Part shown: in pieces, positions 17,672 through 26,417 of the stretch
Numbering within the stretch: the stretch's first letter is position 1
Layout: every line of letters starts with the position of its first letter
Source: Brevibacterium sp.
GTDB lineage: Bacteria; Actinomycetota; Actinomycetes; Actinomycetales; Brevibacteriaceae
Direction: 5' to 3'
Assembly: GCA_030457025.1 (NCBI GenBank)
Contig: JAKDSA010000004.1
Coordinates: 19,706-83,705 of the forward strand
Length of the DNA: 64,000 nucleotides
Position numbers and translations under genes: made by a program
The notes under the pieces: generated by a model
What the model was told of the DNA's origin: nothing
The model's database searches: none
Seen by the model: only the letters and a program-made list of their open reading frames with translations

Positions 17672-18909
17672 TGGCACTCGGTGTTCTCGACCTCTTCTCC
17701 ATCGGCCACGGCTCCGACTCCGCAGTGCTGGCCGGGCTGTCGGGTCACGAACCCGAGACCCTCGACCCGGACATCGTGGCACCGTTGGTGACCGAGGTGA
17801 GAGCGCAGAGCTCGCTCAACCTCGGCGGGCGGAGGCCGATCGCCTTCGACCCGGAGACCGACATGGTCCTGCATCTGCGCGAATCGCTGCCCGGTCATCC
17901 CAACGGGATGCGGCTGAGCGCCGAGGTGGCCGGCTCCGTGATCGAACGCGACTACTATTCGATCGGGGGCGGCTTCGTCGTCACCGAGGACGAGATGGGA
18001 GGCGAATCCGACGTCTCACGCGACCGCTTCCATTTCTCGTCGGCCGATGAGCTGTTGGCGCTCTGCCGGGACAACGAGCTGAGTATCGCCGAGCTCATAG
18101 CGCTCAATGAGCGGCAGCGACAGGACGAGAGCGAACTGCGTAAGCAGCTGCTCGAGATCTGGGCCGTCATGCGCGAATGCGTCGACAACGGGTGTTCGCG
18201 CACCGAGGAGCAGCTTCCGGGCGGGCTGAAGGTGCGCAGGCGCGCGCCGGAGCTTCGGTCACGGCTCGAAGACGCCGAGTACCGGGCGACCGGGTCCCTC
18301 GACGCCCTCGAATGGGTCAACCTGTACGCGCTGGCCGTCAATGAGGAGAACGCCTCCGGAGGCCGAATCGTCACCGCTCCGACGAACGGTGCCGCGGGGA
18401 TCATCCCGGCTGTGCTGCACTACATGGACCGGTTCGTGATCGGCGATGACGAGTCCCAGCAGGTCAGAGACGAGGCCGTGGTGACATTCCTGCTCACCTC
18501 CGGCGCGATCGGGATCCTGTTCAAACGCAATGCCTCGATCTCCGGGGCGGAAGTCGGCTGTCAGGGTGAGGTCGGCTCTGCCTGTGCCATGGCCGCCGCC
18601 GGTTTGTGCGCCGTCCTCGGTGGGAGTCCCGAGCAGGTGGAGAACGCCGCCGAGATCGGGCTCGAACACAATCTGGGCCTGACCTGCGATCCGGTCGGGG
18701 GACTCTTCCAGGTCCCGTGCATCGAACGCAATGCCATCGCCGCGGTGAAGGCGATCAATGCGGCCCGGCTGTCCATGCACGGCGACGGCAGTCACCGGGT
18801 GAGTCTTGATCAGGCGATCGAGACGATGCGCCAGACTGGTGCCGACATGAAGTCGAAGTACAAGGAGACGTCACTCGGCGGACTCGCCGTCAACGTCGTC
18901 GAATGCTGA
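17671..18909 (+). CDS. sdaA: L-serine ammonia-lyase, iron-sulfur type, with an N-terminal internal deletion
   Basis: Converts L-serine to pyruvate and ammonia. The alpha domain is intact: GGRIVTAPTNGAAGIIPAV, the cluster cysteines at 297 (GCQGE), 339 (TCDP) and 350 (PCIE), and a C-terminal Cys412 as in enzymes whose tail cysteine caps the cluster. The beta domain is short: [12 protein letters not shown] runs straight into HGSDSAVLAGLSG, skipping the usual GPSSSHTVGPM segment and the strand-helix after it. The chain is 412 residues against about 455-460, and the missing ~46 residues account for the whole difference. It overlaps soxG by one base. It could be a specialised form or a damaged one. 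Confidence 0.92.
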   Translation: MALGVLDLFSIGHGSDSAVLAGLSGHEPETLDPDIVAPLVTEVRAQSSLNLGGRRPIAFDPETDMVLHLRESLPGHPNGMRLSAEVAGSVIERDYYSIGGGFVVTEDEMGGESDVSRDRFHFSSADELLALCRDNELSIAELIALNERQRQDESELRKQLLEIWAVMRECVDNGCSRTEEQLPGGLKVRRRAPELRSRLEDAEYRATGSLDALEWVNLYALAVNEENASGGRIVTAPTNGAAGIIPAVLHYMDRFVIGDDESQQVRDEAVVTFLLTSGAIGILFKRNASISGAEVGCQGEVGSACAMAAAGLCAVLGGSPEQVENAAEIGLEHNLGLTCDPVGGLFQVPCIERNAIAAVKAINAARLSMHGDGSHRVSLDQAIETMRQTGADMKSKYKETSLGGLAVNVVEC

Positions 18910-18945
18910 GTTGCAGGCCGGCGGGCGCGGGACGACTGCGAGGGC

Positions 18946-18979
18946 CGGCTGCGCATGACGGCTGCGCATGACGGCTGCG
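18946..18979. repeat. 13-base tandem duplication downstream of sdaA
   Basis: CGGCTGCGCATGA occurs at 18946 and 18959, followed by a partial third copy (CGGCTGCG). It lies in the 174-base gap between sdaA and purU. Confidence 0.8.
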
Positions 18980-19083
18980 AGGGGCGGACGACCACGTGCG
19001 AGGCCGCTGACCTGGGTGAAGTTGACCAGCACGCCCAACCCGCCAATGATAGAAGACACCCATCGAGTAAGGAAGCAGCGGAT

Positions 19084-19938
19084 ATGCAGGATTACATCTT
19101 CACCCTGGAATGCGACGAACGACCGGGCATTCTCCATTCCGTCACCGGTGCGCTGTTGACCCATGGGGGTGACATCAAGGAACTCAAGCAGTTCGACGAT
19201 CAGTACACGAAGCGCCTGTTCCTGCGCATCGACTTCAGCGTCGAGGAGGGCTCGAACGGTGCGATCGATGGACTGCGCAGCGACTTCGACGCTATCGGCA
19301 CCGAGTTCGGCGCTCGTTGGCAGATGTGGCCGCAGGGGGAGAAGCGTCGGGTCCTCATCATGGTCTCGAAGTTCGAACACTGCCTCAACGATCTGCTGTT
19401 CCGGTCCCGGGTCGGCGAACTGCCCATCGAGATCGCGGCCGTGGTGTCCAACCATCCCGACCACCGTGAACTCGTCGAATGGCACCACATCCCGTTCTTC
19501 CGCGTCCCGGTGACCAAGGAGACGAAGCCCGATGCGGAGGCGAAGCTGCTCGAGCTCGTCGACCGGTTCGAGGTCGATCTCGTCGTCCTCGCCCGCTACA
19601 TGCAGGTCCTCTCCGATGACCTGGCTCGCGAGCTGACAGGCAAAGCGATCAACATCCATCACTCGTTCCTGCCCTCGTTCAAGGGCGCCAAGCCCTACCA
19701 CCAGGCGTGGGAGCGGGGAGTCAAGACGGTCGGGGCGACCGCCCACTTCGTCAACAGCGAACTCGACGAAGGCCCGATCATCGCCCAGCAGCTCGTCGAG
19801 GTTGATCATGCGTTCGGCCCGCAGGACCTCGTCGCAGCCGGACGCGACGCCGAGTGCAAGGCCCTGTCCAATGCCGTGAAGTGGCACTGCGACGGCCGCG
19901 TCTTCCTCTCAGGCAAGCGCACCGTCGTCCTGCGCTGA
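19084..19938 (+). CDS. purU: Formyltetrahydrofolate deformylase
   Basis: Hydrolyses 10-formyl-THF to formate and THF, recycling folate that SoxBDAG loads with C1 units. In 284 residues there is an N-terminal ACT domain (YIFTLECDERPGILHSVTGALLTHGGDI) and a formyltransferase-fold C-terminus with the catalytic Asn-His in INIHHSFLPSFKGAKPYHQAW and the Asp in ELDEGPII. ATG 19084 is preceded by AAGGAAG. The gap to sdaA is 174 bases, so it may also have its own promoter. Its presence at the end of the sox operon matches known sarcosine clusters. Confidence 0.96.
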   Translation: MQDYIFTLECDERPGILHSVTGALLTHGGDIKELKQFDDQYTKRLFLRIDFSVEEGSNGAIDGLRSDFDAIGTEFGARWQMWPQGEKRRVLIMVSKFEHCLNDLLFRSRVGELPIEIAAVVSNHPDHRELVEWHHIPFFRVPVTKETKPDAEAKLLELVDRFEVDLVVLARYMQVLSDDLARELTGKAINIHHSFLPSFKGAKPYHQAWERGVKTVGATAHFVNSELDEGPIIAQQLVEVDHAFGPQDLVAAGRDAECKALSNAVKWHCDGRVFLSGKRTVVLR

Positions 19939-20002
19939 GCCAGCGGGGCGACGCTGCTAGTCGACGCGGCGCGGTGCCGCTGCATTTCATCGGGGGGCTA
20001 CC

Positions 20003-20046
20003 TTAGCTTCGAGAGCATACTCTATAGAGTGTGCTCTCGAAGCTAA
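20003..20046. terminator. Bidirectional hairpin terminator between purU and the decarboxylase
   Basis: Twenty-one-base arms (left begins TTAGCTTCGAGAGCA) with one mismatch and a very tight AT-rich centre. It lies between two convergent genes. The arm resembles that of the hairpin at 22784-22851. Confidence 0.85.
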
Positions 20047-20054
20047 CCTGTACT

Positions 20055-20097
20055 CTCGGCGACCTCGGCGACCTCGGCGACCTCGGCGACCTCGGCG
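20055..20097. repeat. 9-base tandem repeat (CTCGGCGAC), four copies plus a partial
   Basis: Perfect copies start at 20055, 20064, 20073 and 20082, with seven more bases at 20091. It sits nine bases after the hairpin and just past the 3' end of the decarboxylase gene. A multiple of three but not inside a gene. Confidence 0.85.
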
Positions 20098-20119
20098 CCT
20101 GGGCGCCGGACCGCGGGGC

Positions 20120-21727
20120 TCAGCTGGGCTCGGGTTCCTGCGCCACGACGTTGAAGGTCTCCATCCTCGAATCCTGAGCGCCGCGGACATAGCCCGAGGG
20201 TGCTGCCGCGGTCATCCGGAGGAAATCGACGACCTCGGCGCTGAGGACCTCACCGGGCAGAACATTGGGCACACCGGGTGGATACGCGGCCAGAGCATCG
20301 GCCGAGACCCGACCGACCGCGTCGGCGAAGGACACCGTCCTGGGTGCCGCGAAGTAGGCATCACTGACCTCCAGGCGCTTCTCGCAGCTGCCCGGCAGGA
20401 CGATTGGCCGCTCCGGCTCAGACTCGGACCGCGGCAGCTCCTGCAGAGCGGTCCAGAAACGATCGACATCGACAGGTGAGGTGGCGCCGATGAGCAGCAG
20501 AAGCGCCGAAGGCGTCGCCAGTTCGCAGTAGATCCGATGGTCGCGGATGAGCTGGTACTGGGCATCGGCACCGGTGATCCCCGCGCCACGGGTGTCGATG
20601 ACGACCTTGAACGGGTCGTTGTCGATCGCATCATGACCGCCGAGGATGTCGGGAGTCGCGTCACGGAACCGCGCGTCGCTTCGGACTCGGCCTCGGATCT
20701 CCTCAGCGGTGGCCAGCGCTTCATCGATCGCCTCCGGGTGGGTGACCAGATGGCGGCGGGCCTCGTCGAGGGAGGACAGCAGGATCGCACTTGAGGAGGT
20801 CGACTGATAGGACTTCACGACCCGATCGACCAGCGTTTCGATGCGCCTGGCCTGTGGGCCGTGACCGAGGTGGATCATCGCGGACTGTGCGAGGGAGCCG
20901 GCGCCCTTGTGGGTGCTGGAGATGACGAGGTCGGCGCCCAGACGGACCGCGTTGACGGGCAGCTTCGGGTGCATGCCGAAGTGTGAGCCCCAGGCCTCAT
21001 CGACGATGAGGGGAACATCGTGGGCGTGGGCCACCTCGGCGATGGCGGCGATATCGGCCACAGCACCGAAGTAGCTGGGGGAGACGAGGTAGACCGCGGC
21101 GGAATCTGGGTGCTCGCTCAGGGCGTTCTCGACCTCGGCCGGGGTCACTCCGTGGGAGGAGCCGAGTCCGACATCGACGCGAGGGTGGATGAAGTGCGGG
21201 CGCAGCTCGGCGTGGGTGACACCGTCGATGACGGAGGAGTGGACGCTGCGCTGAAGGACGAATTCGCGGCCCAATCCCCGCACGACGGTCGTGGCGATGT
21301 GGTTGCCGCCCGATGCGCCGTTGGTGATGAACCAGGTCCGCGTCGCGCCCCAGGCCTCGGCAGCGAGTTGTTGAGCCTGCATGATCGGAGTCACCCGCTC
21401 GTGATTGATCATGCGCCAGTTCTCCTGGTCGACGCCGCTGAAGAGCATGGGGAAGTCGATGGACATGCCGGGCTCGCCGACGACTTCGGCTAGCCCCGGC
21501 GCGTGGTCGCGGCTGCCCTGGTGGGCGGGCACATGCAGGCGCTGCCAGTCCTCGGCGGCCAGGGAACGCAGCGCTTCGGCATACGGGGCGGTGTGCTGGC
21601 GGGGATCGACCATGGTGCCCGTCTCAGCCGTTTCGGGGGCAGTTTCGGTGCCCGGGACGGGGGCAGCCTCGGTGCCCGTGGCGGGGATGATTGCTGTGTC
21701 TGGATGGAGGTGAGTATCGGCGCGCAT
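20120..21727 (-). CDS. Orn/Lys/Arg decarboxylase-like PLP enzyme
   Basis: A 535-residue fold-type I PLP protein with the hallmarks of the Orn/Lys/Arg decarboxylase superfamily: HVPAHQGSRDHAPGL near the start, TNGASGGNHIA phosphate-binding region, VDEAWGSHFGMHP, and the PLP lysine in SSTHKGAGSLAQSAMIH. It lacks the wing domain of inducible decarboxylases and matches the shorter, biosynthetic-type group. The first ~45 residues are low complexity; ATG 21727 has a weak ribosome site and a second in-frame ATG 39 codons in (MVDPRQ) could be the true start. The substrate is unknown. It is divergent from a LysR gene that probably controls it. Confidence 0.85.
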   Translation of the reverse strand: MRADTHLHPDTAIIPATGTEAAPVPGTETAPETAETGTMVDPRQHTAPYAEALRSLAAEDWQRLHVPAHQGSRDHAPGLAEVVGEPGMSIDFPMLFSGVDQENWRMINHERVTPIMQAQQLAAEAWGATRTWFITNGASGGNHIATTVVRGLGREFVLQRSVHSSVIDGVTHAELRPHFIHPRVDVGLGSSHGVTPAEVENALSEHPDSAAVYLVSPSYFGAVADIAAIAEVAHAHDVPLIVDEAWGSHFGMHPKLPVNAVRLGADLVISSTHKGAGSLAQSAMIHLGHGPQARRIETLVDRVVKSYQSTSSSAILLSSLDEARRHLVTHPEAIDEALATAEEIRGRVRSDARFRDATPDILGGHDAIDNDPFKVVIDTRGAGITGADAQYQLIRDHRIYCELATPSALLLLIGATSPVDVDRFWTALQELPRSESEPERPIVLPGSCEKRLEVSDAYFAAPRTVSFADAVGRVSADALAAYPPGVPNVLPGEVLSAEVVDFLRMTAAAPSGYVRGAQDSRMETFNVVAQEPEPS

Positions 21728-21786
21728 GGGACCCACACTATGAATTGAAGCTTGTCTACGATATAGCAAGAAACCATCTACGGTGA

Positions 21787-21799
21787 CATAGTGTCTATG
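21787..21799. promoter_or_regulatory. Palindrome in the decarboxylase/LysR divergent promoter
   Basis: CATAGTGTCTATG is a 5-3-5 palindrome two bases before the LysR start and 60 bases before the decarboxylase. It could serve LysR autoregulation. No ribosome-binding site separates it from the LysR ATG pair, so that transcript may be leaderless. Confidence 0.35.
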
Positions 21800-21801
21800 C
21801 C

Positions 21802-22734
21802 ATGATGAATCTGCAGCAGTTCCGGGTGCTCCTGGCGATCAGGGACGAGGGAAGCCTCAACCGTGCCGCCGAGGTGCTCGACCACGGAGTCCCGACCGTG
21901 ACCCATCATCTGCGCACCCTCGAATCCCATCTGCGGATCAGGCTCGTCGACCGGTCCCGCAACGGAGCCCGGCTGACCCCGCTGGGTGAGTCCTTCGCCG
22001 AGGAGATCGAGCCGGTGCTGGCACGCATCGACCGGGCCGAGCAGCTCGTCACCGCTCAACGCGATGCCGGGGTGGTGTCCCTGCGGGTCGGGTCATTCTC
22101 CTCGATCGGATCGCGTCTCCTTCCCGCCGCGATTGCGCAGCTCCAGCAGCGGACCTCTGTGCGGGTCGAAGTCGTCGAGGCCGAACCCAGCGAAGTCGTG
22201 AGGATGCTGCACAGTGGTGAGGTCCATGCCGGTCTCATCTACGACATTCCCGAGTTGCCCGAGTTCGCCGGGCCGGAGCTGAGACTGCGCACCCTTCTCG
22301 ACGAGCCGTACCGGGTCATGGTCGCCCGAGACGGAAGACTGGCGAGGCACGAGGTCCTCGACTTCGCGCTGATGAGCGATGTCGACTGGGTGTGCAGCCG
22401 CAACGAGTCAGAGGCCTCGGTGCGGGTGCTGCGACGGATCTCGCGGGGTCTCGGGTACGAACTGCGCGAACTCATGCGCAGCGATGACCTCTACATGATC
22501 CATGGGCTCGTGGCCGAGGGCCTCGGGTGCGCATTGACCACCGAGGTGGCCGTCGACACCGACTTCGACGTCGTCCTCCGACCCGCGAAGCAGGACCTGG
22601 GGCAGCGACGCGTGTCCTTCGTGACCCGTCCGGGACCGAACCCTGCCGCGGTGGGTTGGCTGGGCGAGATCCTCGGGTCGGTGGCGGCGCGACTGGAGGC
22701 CGCCTCGGCGACATCCTCGAATCCGAGACGGTGA
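21802..22734 (+). CDS. LysR family transcriptional regulator
   Basis: A 310-residue LysR protein: helix-turn-helix in MNLQQFRVLLAIRDEGSLNRAAEVLDHGVPTVTHHLRTLESHL (2-44), then a substrate-binding domain (SLRVGSFSSIGSRLLPAAIAQLQQRTSVRVEVVEAEPSEV onward). Two ATGs in a row start it with no Shine-Dalgarno. Placed divergently from the decarboxylase-like gene, its likely target. Confidence 0.9.
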   Translation: MMNLQQFRVLLAIRDEGSLNRAAEVLDHGVPTVTHHLRTLESHLRIRLVDRSRNGARLTPLGESFAEEIEPVLARIDRAEQLVTAQRDAGVVSLRVGSFSSIGSRLLPAAIAQLQQRTSVRVEVVEAEPSEVVRMLHSGEVHAGLIYDIPELPEFAGPELRLRTLLDEPYRVMVARDGRLARHEVLDFALMSDVDWVCSRNESEASVRVLRRISRGLGYELRELMRSDDLYMIHGLVAEGLGCALTTEVAVDTDFDVVLRPAKQDLGQRRVSFVTRPGPNPAAVGWLGEILGSVAARLEAASATSSNPRR

Positions 22735-22783
22735 GCAGAAGCGCGGCCGGCGGGTAGGGCAGCGTCCTCCTCTTGGGCTTCGT

Positions 22784-22851
22784 CGAGCGCACACCTTAAC
22801 CTCGAGCGCGCATGCTGCAAGGTGTGCGCTCGAGGCTAAGGTGTCCGCTCG
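22784..22851. terminator. Bidirectional hairpin terminator between LysR and IclR genes
   Basis: Twenty-nine-base arms with three mismatches (left 22784-22812, right 22823-22851) around a 10-base loop. The arms contain CCTCGAGCGC and TAAGGTGT elements related to the hairpin at 20003. It sits between convergent genes. Confidence 0.85.
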
Positions 22852-22875
22852 ATGTTCACGTGTGTTCTGCGGTGA

Positions 22876-23766
22876 TCAGGGCTCGGCCTGTGTGCTCAGC
22901 GCTTCACCGATGGCCTTGGCCTCGTGGCGCAGCAGCGCGACGAGGCGTTCGACGCGGGGACCGGTGACGCGCTCGGCGATGCTCGCGATGGACAGTGCCG
23001 CACGAGGGCGGCTGCCGCGGATCTTCAGCGGCACTCCCACCGCCCAGGACCCTTGGGCGAAGAGGCCGGGATTGTGGACGAAGCCATCGACCCGGGCACG
23101 GTCGATGATGTCGCGCAGTGCAGTGACGGACACCTTGGGGTAGCGCTCGGTGAAGAGCTGAGCATTGGCGTCGAACTGGGCGTCCACCTCGGCGGGGGAG
23201 AGTTCGGAGAGGATCGCGAGGCTGCCGGCGCCGATGCCCAGCGGATGACGATCACCCACGGACAAAGCGTTGTTCAGGATCTCGCCGAAGCCCTCCTCGC
23301 GCCTGGCGCAGATCGAGTAGCTGCCGGTGCGCATGGTCAGGAAGGCGGTGTCCTGGCTCAGCTCGGCCAGGCGCAGCAGGCTCGACTCCGACTCCGTGAC
23401 CAGGGGGTCGACGGACTTCTGAGCGAGCTGGCCCAAAATCTGCGACTGCACACCCAGACGGTATCCGCCCTCCTCGAAGCGTTCGACGTAACCCATGGCG
23501 ATGAGCGCCTGGAGCATGCGGTGGACGCTGGCCTTGGGTCGTCCGCTGATCGAGGCGATCTCCGACAGACTCGCACCGCTGCCGCGCTCGCCGGCGATGA
23601 GGCCGACAAGGTTGAGCAGGGACAATGCGCGCTGGATGCTCTGGGCGCCGGTGCCGGGTTCCAGGTCATCGACGGCGTGGGCGACGTTGAAGGACGCCGA
23701 GCGGCGCAGGATCTTCCCGCGCATCTTCATGCGGTGTTCGTCTTGGGGATCGGCACCGTTGTACAT
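22876..23766 (-). CDS. IclR family transcriptional regulator
   Basis: A 296-residue protein with an N-terminal winged helix (SIQRALSLLNLVGLIAG...ASLSEIASISGRPKASVHRMLQALIAMGYVER, about 45-100) and the IclR effector domain (NNALSVGDRHPLGIGAGSLAIL; SIASIAERVT). ATG 23766 is favoured because the first ~30 residues align with those of the IclR pseudogene at 59429-59870 (RGKILRRSASFNVAHAVDDL versus RGRIMSRSASFNIAHAVDDL); GGAGG lies unusually close. Its upstream DNA carries a TCCA-N5-TGGA palindrome shared with the pseudogene locus. The regulated pathway is unknown. Confidence 0.9.
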   Translation of the reverse strand: MYNGADPQDEHRMKMRGKILRRSASFNVAHAVDDLEPGTGAQSIQRALSLLNLVGLIAGERGSGASLSEIASISGRPKASVHRMLQALIAMGYVERFEEGGYRLGVQSQILGQLAQKSVDPLVTESESSLLRLAELSQDTAFLTMRTGSYSICARREEGFGEILNNALSVGDRHPLGIGAGSLAILSELSPAEVDAQFDANAQLFTERYPKVSVTALRDIIDRARVDGFVHNPGLFAQGSWAVGVPLKIRGSRPRAALSIASIAERVTGPRVERLVALLRHEAKAIGEALSTQAEP

Positions 23767-23888
23767 GCCTCCATTATGGTCCCAATCGTTGAGCTGCTCT
23801 CGCTCGGGCACGGTGACGAGCGCGTGCGGTGCCGAGCCGAGGGTCTCGCGGCGACGGTGCTGCGGTGACGATCGGCAGCTTGAGCCGA

Positions 23889-23901
23889 TCCATGATGTGG
23901 A
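23889..23901. promoter_or_regulatory. IclR-type operator (site 1)
   Basis: TCCATGATGTGGA is a TCCA-N5-TGGA palindrome about 122 bases upstream of the IclR start. The surrounding GATCCATGATGTGGA is identical to the sequence just upstream of the second (decayed) IclR gene at 59911-59925. The rest of 23767-24091, including this site, shows no gene. Confidence 0.55.
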
Positions 23902-24091
23902 ACAGGACTCGGTGCCCCGGGAGGCGCGGCCGGCACCCAGCCTCCTAGACTCGGGAGCGACACCGCACTCGGGCTGAGGTCGGGTGCCGGGCCTGGCCCC
24001 GGTGACGCAGCGATCCCACGCTTCAGAAACGCTGAACCGAGATGTTGGGCACGAGCACGTATCGGCGATGACAGGCAGGAAAGCAGGCGAC

Positions 24092-24898
24092 GTGAACACG
24101 ACGGTCCTCAATCTCAACGATGTGACATTCCGACGCGGGGAGACACAGATCCTCCACGGCATCGACCTGAGCATCGGCCGCGGAGAGCACTGGGTCCTCA
24201 TCGGCCCCAACGGTGCGGGGAAGTCGACGATACTCAGCTTCGCCTCGGCGCAGGTCTTTCCCACCTCAGGAACTGTCGACATCCTCGGACAGCGCATGGG
24301 CAGGGTCGAACTCCAGGCCCTGCGCCGCCACATCGGGCACGTGAATCCACGCCACCCCCTGCGCTCGAACCTGAGTGTGCGTGAGGTCGTCCTCACCGGA
24401 CTGACCGGCACGATCGAACGCCCCTTCCGGTGGGAGCCCAGCCCGGAGAAGATTGCCAAGGCCGAGGGCCTCATCGCCGAGGTGGGACTGAGTTCCCGCG
24501 CGGATGCCGGGTGGAAGATCCTGTCGCAGGGGGAGCGGGGCCGGGCACTGGTGGCCCGAGCGCTCATCGCCGATCCGCAGCTCCTCCTCTTCGACGAACC
24601 GACCACCGGCCTCGACGTCGCCGCGCGTGAGCAGCTGCTCGAGACGATCGATTCGCTGTCGGTGACCTCCCCTGAGCTGACGACTTTGCTGGTCACGCAC
24701 CATCTCGAGGAGATCCCGGAGTCCACCTCCCACGCTATGCTCATCTCCCACGGCCAGCTCACCGCGGCGGGTGACATCGCCGAGGTGCTCACCACCGACG
24801 AAGTCAGTGCGGCCTTCGAGCACCCGATCGATGTCGGTTTCGCCGACGGGCGCTTCTCGGCACGTGCGATCCGGCAGCGGCAGGCTGCCGTGGTCTAG
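24092..24898 (+). CDS. Stand-alone ABC transporter ATP-binding protein
   Basis: A 268-residue ATPase with Walker A GPNGAGKST (about 41-49), a Q-loop region, a signature LSQGERGRALVARAL, Walker B LLLFDEPTTGLD and H-loop LVTHH. It resembles the YlmA/iron-siderophore ATPase group. No permease or binding protein is adjacent, so its partner is unknown. GTG 24092 is the usual start by alignment of VLNLNDVTF; ATG 24068 would add eight residues and neither has a strong ribosome site. Confidence 0.88.
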   Translation: MNTTVLNLNDVTFRRGETQILHGIDLSIGRGEHWVLIGPNGAGKSTILSFASAQVFPTSGTVDILGQRMGRVELQALRRHIGHVNPRHPLRSNLSVREVVLTGLTGTIERPFRWEPSPEKIAKAEGLIAEVGLSSRADAGWKILSQGERGRALVARALIADPQLLLFDEPTTGLDVAAREQLLETIDSLSVTSPELTTLLVTHHLEEIPESTSHAMLISHGQLTAAGDIAEVLTTDEVSAAFEHPIDVGFADGRFSARAIRQRQAAVV

Positions 24899-24941
24899 TT
24901 GTACTTCCTCGACACGTTGTGAACGGTAGTTGAAATAGAGC

Positions 24942-24999
24942 GAAGACCTCCGATATCGATATGGGTAACCACACTCATGATCGAGTCCCGGAGGTCTTC
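24942..24999. repeat. 11-base inverted repeat at the edge of the IS481-type remnant
   Basis: GAAGACCTCCG (24942-24952) and CGGAGGTCTTC (24989-24999) are perfect inverted copies 36 bases apart, ending directly before the remnant transposase ATG at 25000. They could be left-end structure of the element or an attenuator-like hairpin in its leader. Confidence 0.5.
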
Positions 25000-25497
25000 A
25001 TGACGCACCGATGACCATCGAGGGTAGATGCCGCCTGGTCGTCCTCGCCATCAACGACGGGTGGTCCCAGCGCTGAGTCGCCGAACGATTCCAAGTCTCG
25101 CCAGCAACCGTATCCAGATGGGTGCGTAGACACCGTGCCGGAAGCGATCTCGACGATCTGACCCCACCGCAGCCCCACACGACTGTCTGTCAAACGGGAA
25201 ATACGCATCCTGGCGCTGAGGATCAACCAGCGGTGGGGTCCGCACCGGATCGGCTATCATCTTCGTATTCCTCGCTCGACTGTTGGTCGAGTCCTCAACT
25301 GGTTCCGAATGCCGCTCTTGGCTCACGTCGATCAGATGACAGGACTGCCAGTACGGAAACCGGTCCCAGCCCGTTACGGGGTCGAGCTGCCCGAGCCGGA
25401 GCCACGGGAATGCGTGGCTACCGGTTCCTCCAGCATGCTGTCGATGACTATTCGAGAGTCGCCTACTCCGAGATCCTTGATGGTGAGCGCAAGGATA
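25000..25497 (+). pseudogene. IS481-family transposase remnant
   Basis: Fragments in different frames line up with IS481 transposases: MTHR start, then TIEGRCRLVVLAINDGWSQ, a stop, VAERFQVSPATVSRWVRRHRAG, a frame shift, INQRWGPHRIGYHLRIPRSTVGRVLNW, then MTGLPVRKPVPARYG, a gap, and GYRFLQHAVDDYSRVAYSEILDGERK. At least one stop, two frame changes and an internal deletion are present and the 3' half is missing, so it cannot be active. It ends where a second remnant of opposite direction begins. Confidence 0.85.
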
Positions 25498-25992
25498 TCC
25501 GGGCACGGCGTCGTCCCATTCGGCCCAGGTCCGGATCGGGATCTGAGACTTCAGCAGCGACCCGGGTTTCGTATGGGACCGGCCCCGGGGCAGCATCCTC
25601 TTACGTTCATTCGCGAGTTTCCGGTCGATCGTGGCCGCGCTCATCGACGTGATCAGGTCGGCTTGGGCATCGGTGAGGGTGAGTTCCTTGTCGCGTCTGA
25701 GCATCGGGACCAGGGTCGGCAGCATCGCGGCCATGAAGTTTGCCAGCTGGTGCCCTAAGGATGGCCCAGCAGGTGATCAAGGCCGGCAACAGGTCGGGAG
25801 TGTAGATCGGGGCCCGCCCGGGTCGGGGTTTGATGACTTTGGGTTTCAGGGCTTGACGTAGCGCGGTGCGGGCGTAGCGCGGTGGAAACCGGTGAGATCG
25901 ACGAGTTCGTCAAGGATCCTGGTTTTGCCGGCCCGGTTGGCGTTTTTGTAGGCGAGGGCTTTCTTCTTCGTCACGGCTTGTCGTTGCTTCAT
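25498..25992 (-). pseudogene. Integrase-type transposase remnant (5' part)
   Basis: Read leftward from the ATG at 25992: MKQRQAVTKKKALAYKNAN, AGKTRILDELVDLTGFHR, frame shift, YARTALRQALKPKVIKPRPG, LLPALITCWAILRAPAG, frame shift, then LVPMLRRDKELTLTDAQADL and PIRTWAEWDDAVPG, where homology stops at the junction. The pieces match the N-terminal half of the DDE integrase-type transposases common in actinobacteria; the catalytic half is absent. Two frameshifts make it dead. Confidence 0.75.
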
Positions 25993-26076
25993 TGTCAACT
26001 CCATGAAAATCAGGCGTACTCGTCATTGGAGCCTGTGTGCTGGTGCCACTCCGGTGGCGGAGGTTTGCTATGAGTC

Positions 26077-26098
26077 AACGCGCGTCATTGCGCGCGTT
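26077..26098. repeat. Small GC-rich palindrome upstream of the 63-residue gene
   Basis: AACGCGCG and CGCGCGTT flank a six-base spacer (26077-26084 and 26091-26098). It lies 25 bases before the small gene and may be a regulatory site or a leftover element end. Confidence 0.35.
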
Positions 26099-26122
26099 CT
26101 CTGAGCGGCTTAGTCTTGAAGC

Positions 26123-26314
26123 ATGAAGATGAGTACCGTATGGAGCATCATTGGCGCGATCATTGCCATCATCATCGCATGGTGGGTGGTCAACGTCGCG
26201 TTCTCGATCGCCTGGTTCCTCGTCAAGGCGATCATCGCAGTGGTCGTCGCGGCCGTGATCTTCACCCTCATCAAACAGGCCTTCAAGTCCAAAGACCGCC
26301 AGAAACAGCGCTAG
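26123..26314 (+). CDS. Small membrane protein (63 residues)
   Basis: Almost the whole protein is one or two hydrophobic helices (IIGAIIAIIIAWWVVNVAF and WFLVKAIIAVVVAAVIFTLI), with a basic tail KSKDRQKQR. Such short proteins are common next to actinobacterial housekeeping genes but have no known role. ATG 26123 has no clear ribosome site; ATG 26129 is an alternative. A strong hairpin terminator follows, which supports a real transcript. Confidence 0.6.
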   Translation: MKMSTVWSIIGAIIAIIIAWWVVNVAFSIAWFLVKAIIAVVVAAVIFTLIKQAFKSKDRQKQR

Positions 26315-26417
26315 AGGCTCATAGCTCGCGCCGGAGACTCGCCGCTGCTGTCCTTCCTCCTGCGCGAATTTCCCCAGCTCTGCGCTATTTCGCGTGAGTG
26401 ACCCCAATGCCTCATTT

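Noticed and set aside
20055-20097. Possible coding repeat or CRISPR
   Set aside because: Nine-base perfect tandem units with no spacers, outside any gene.
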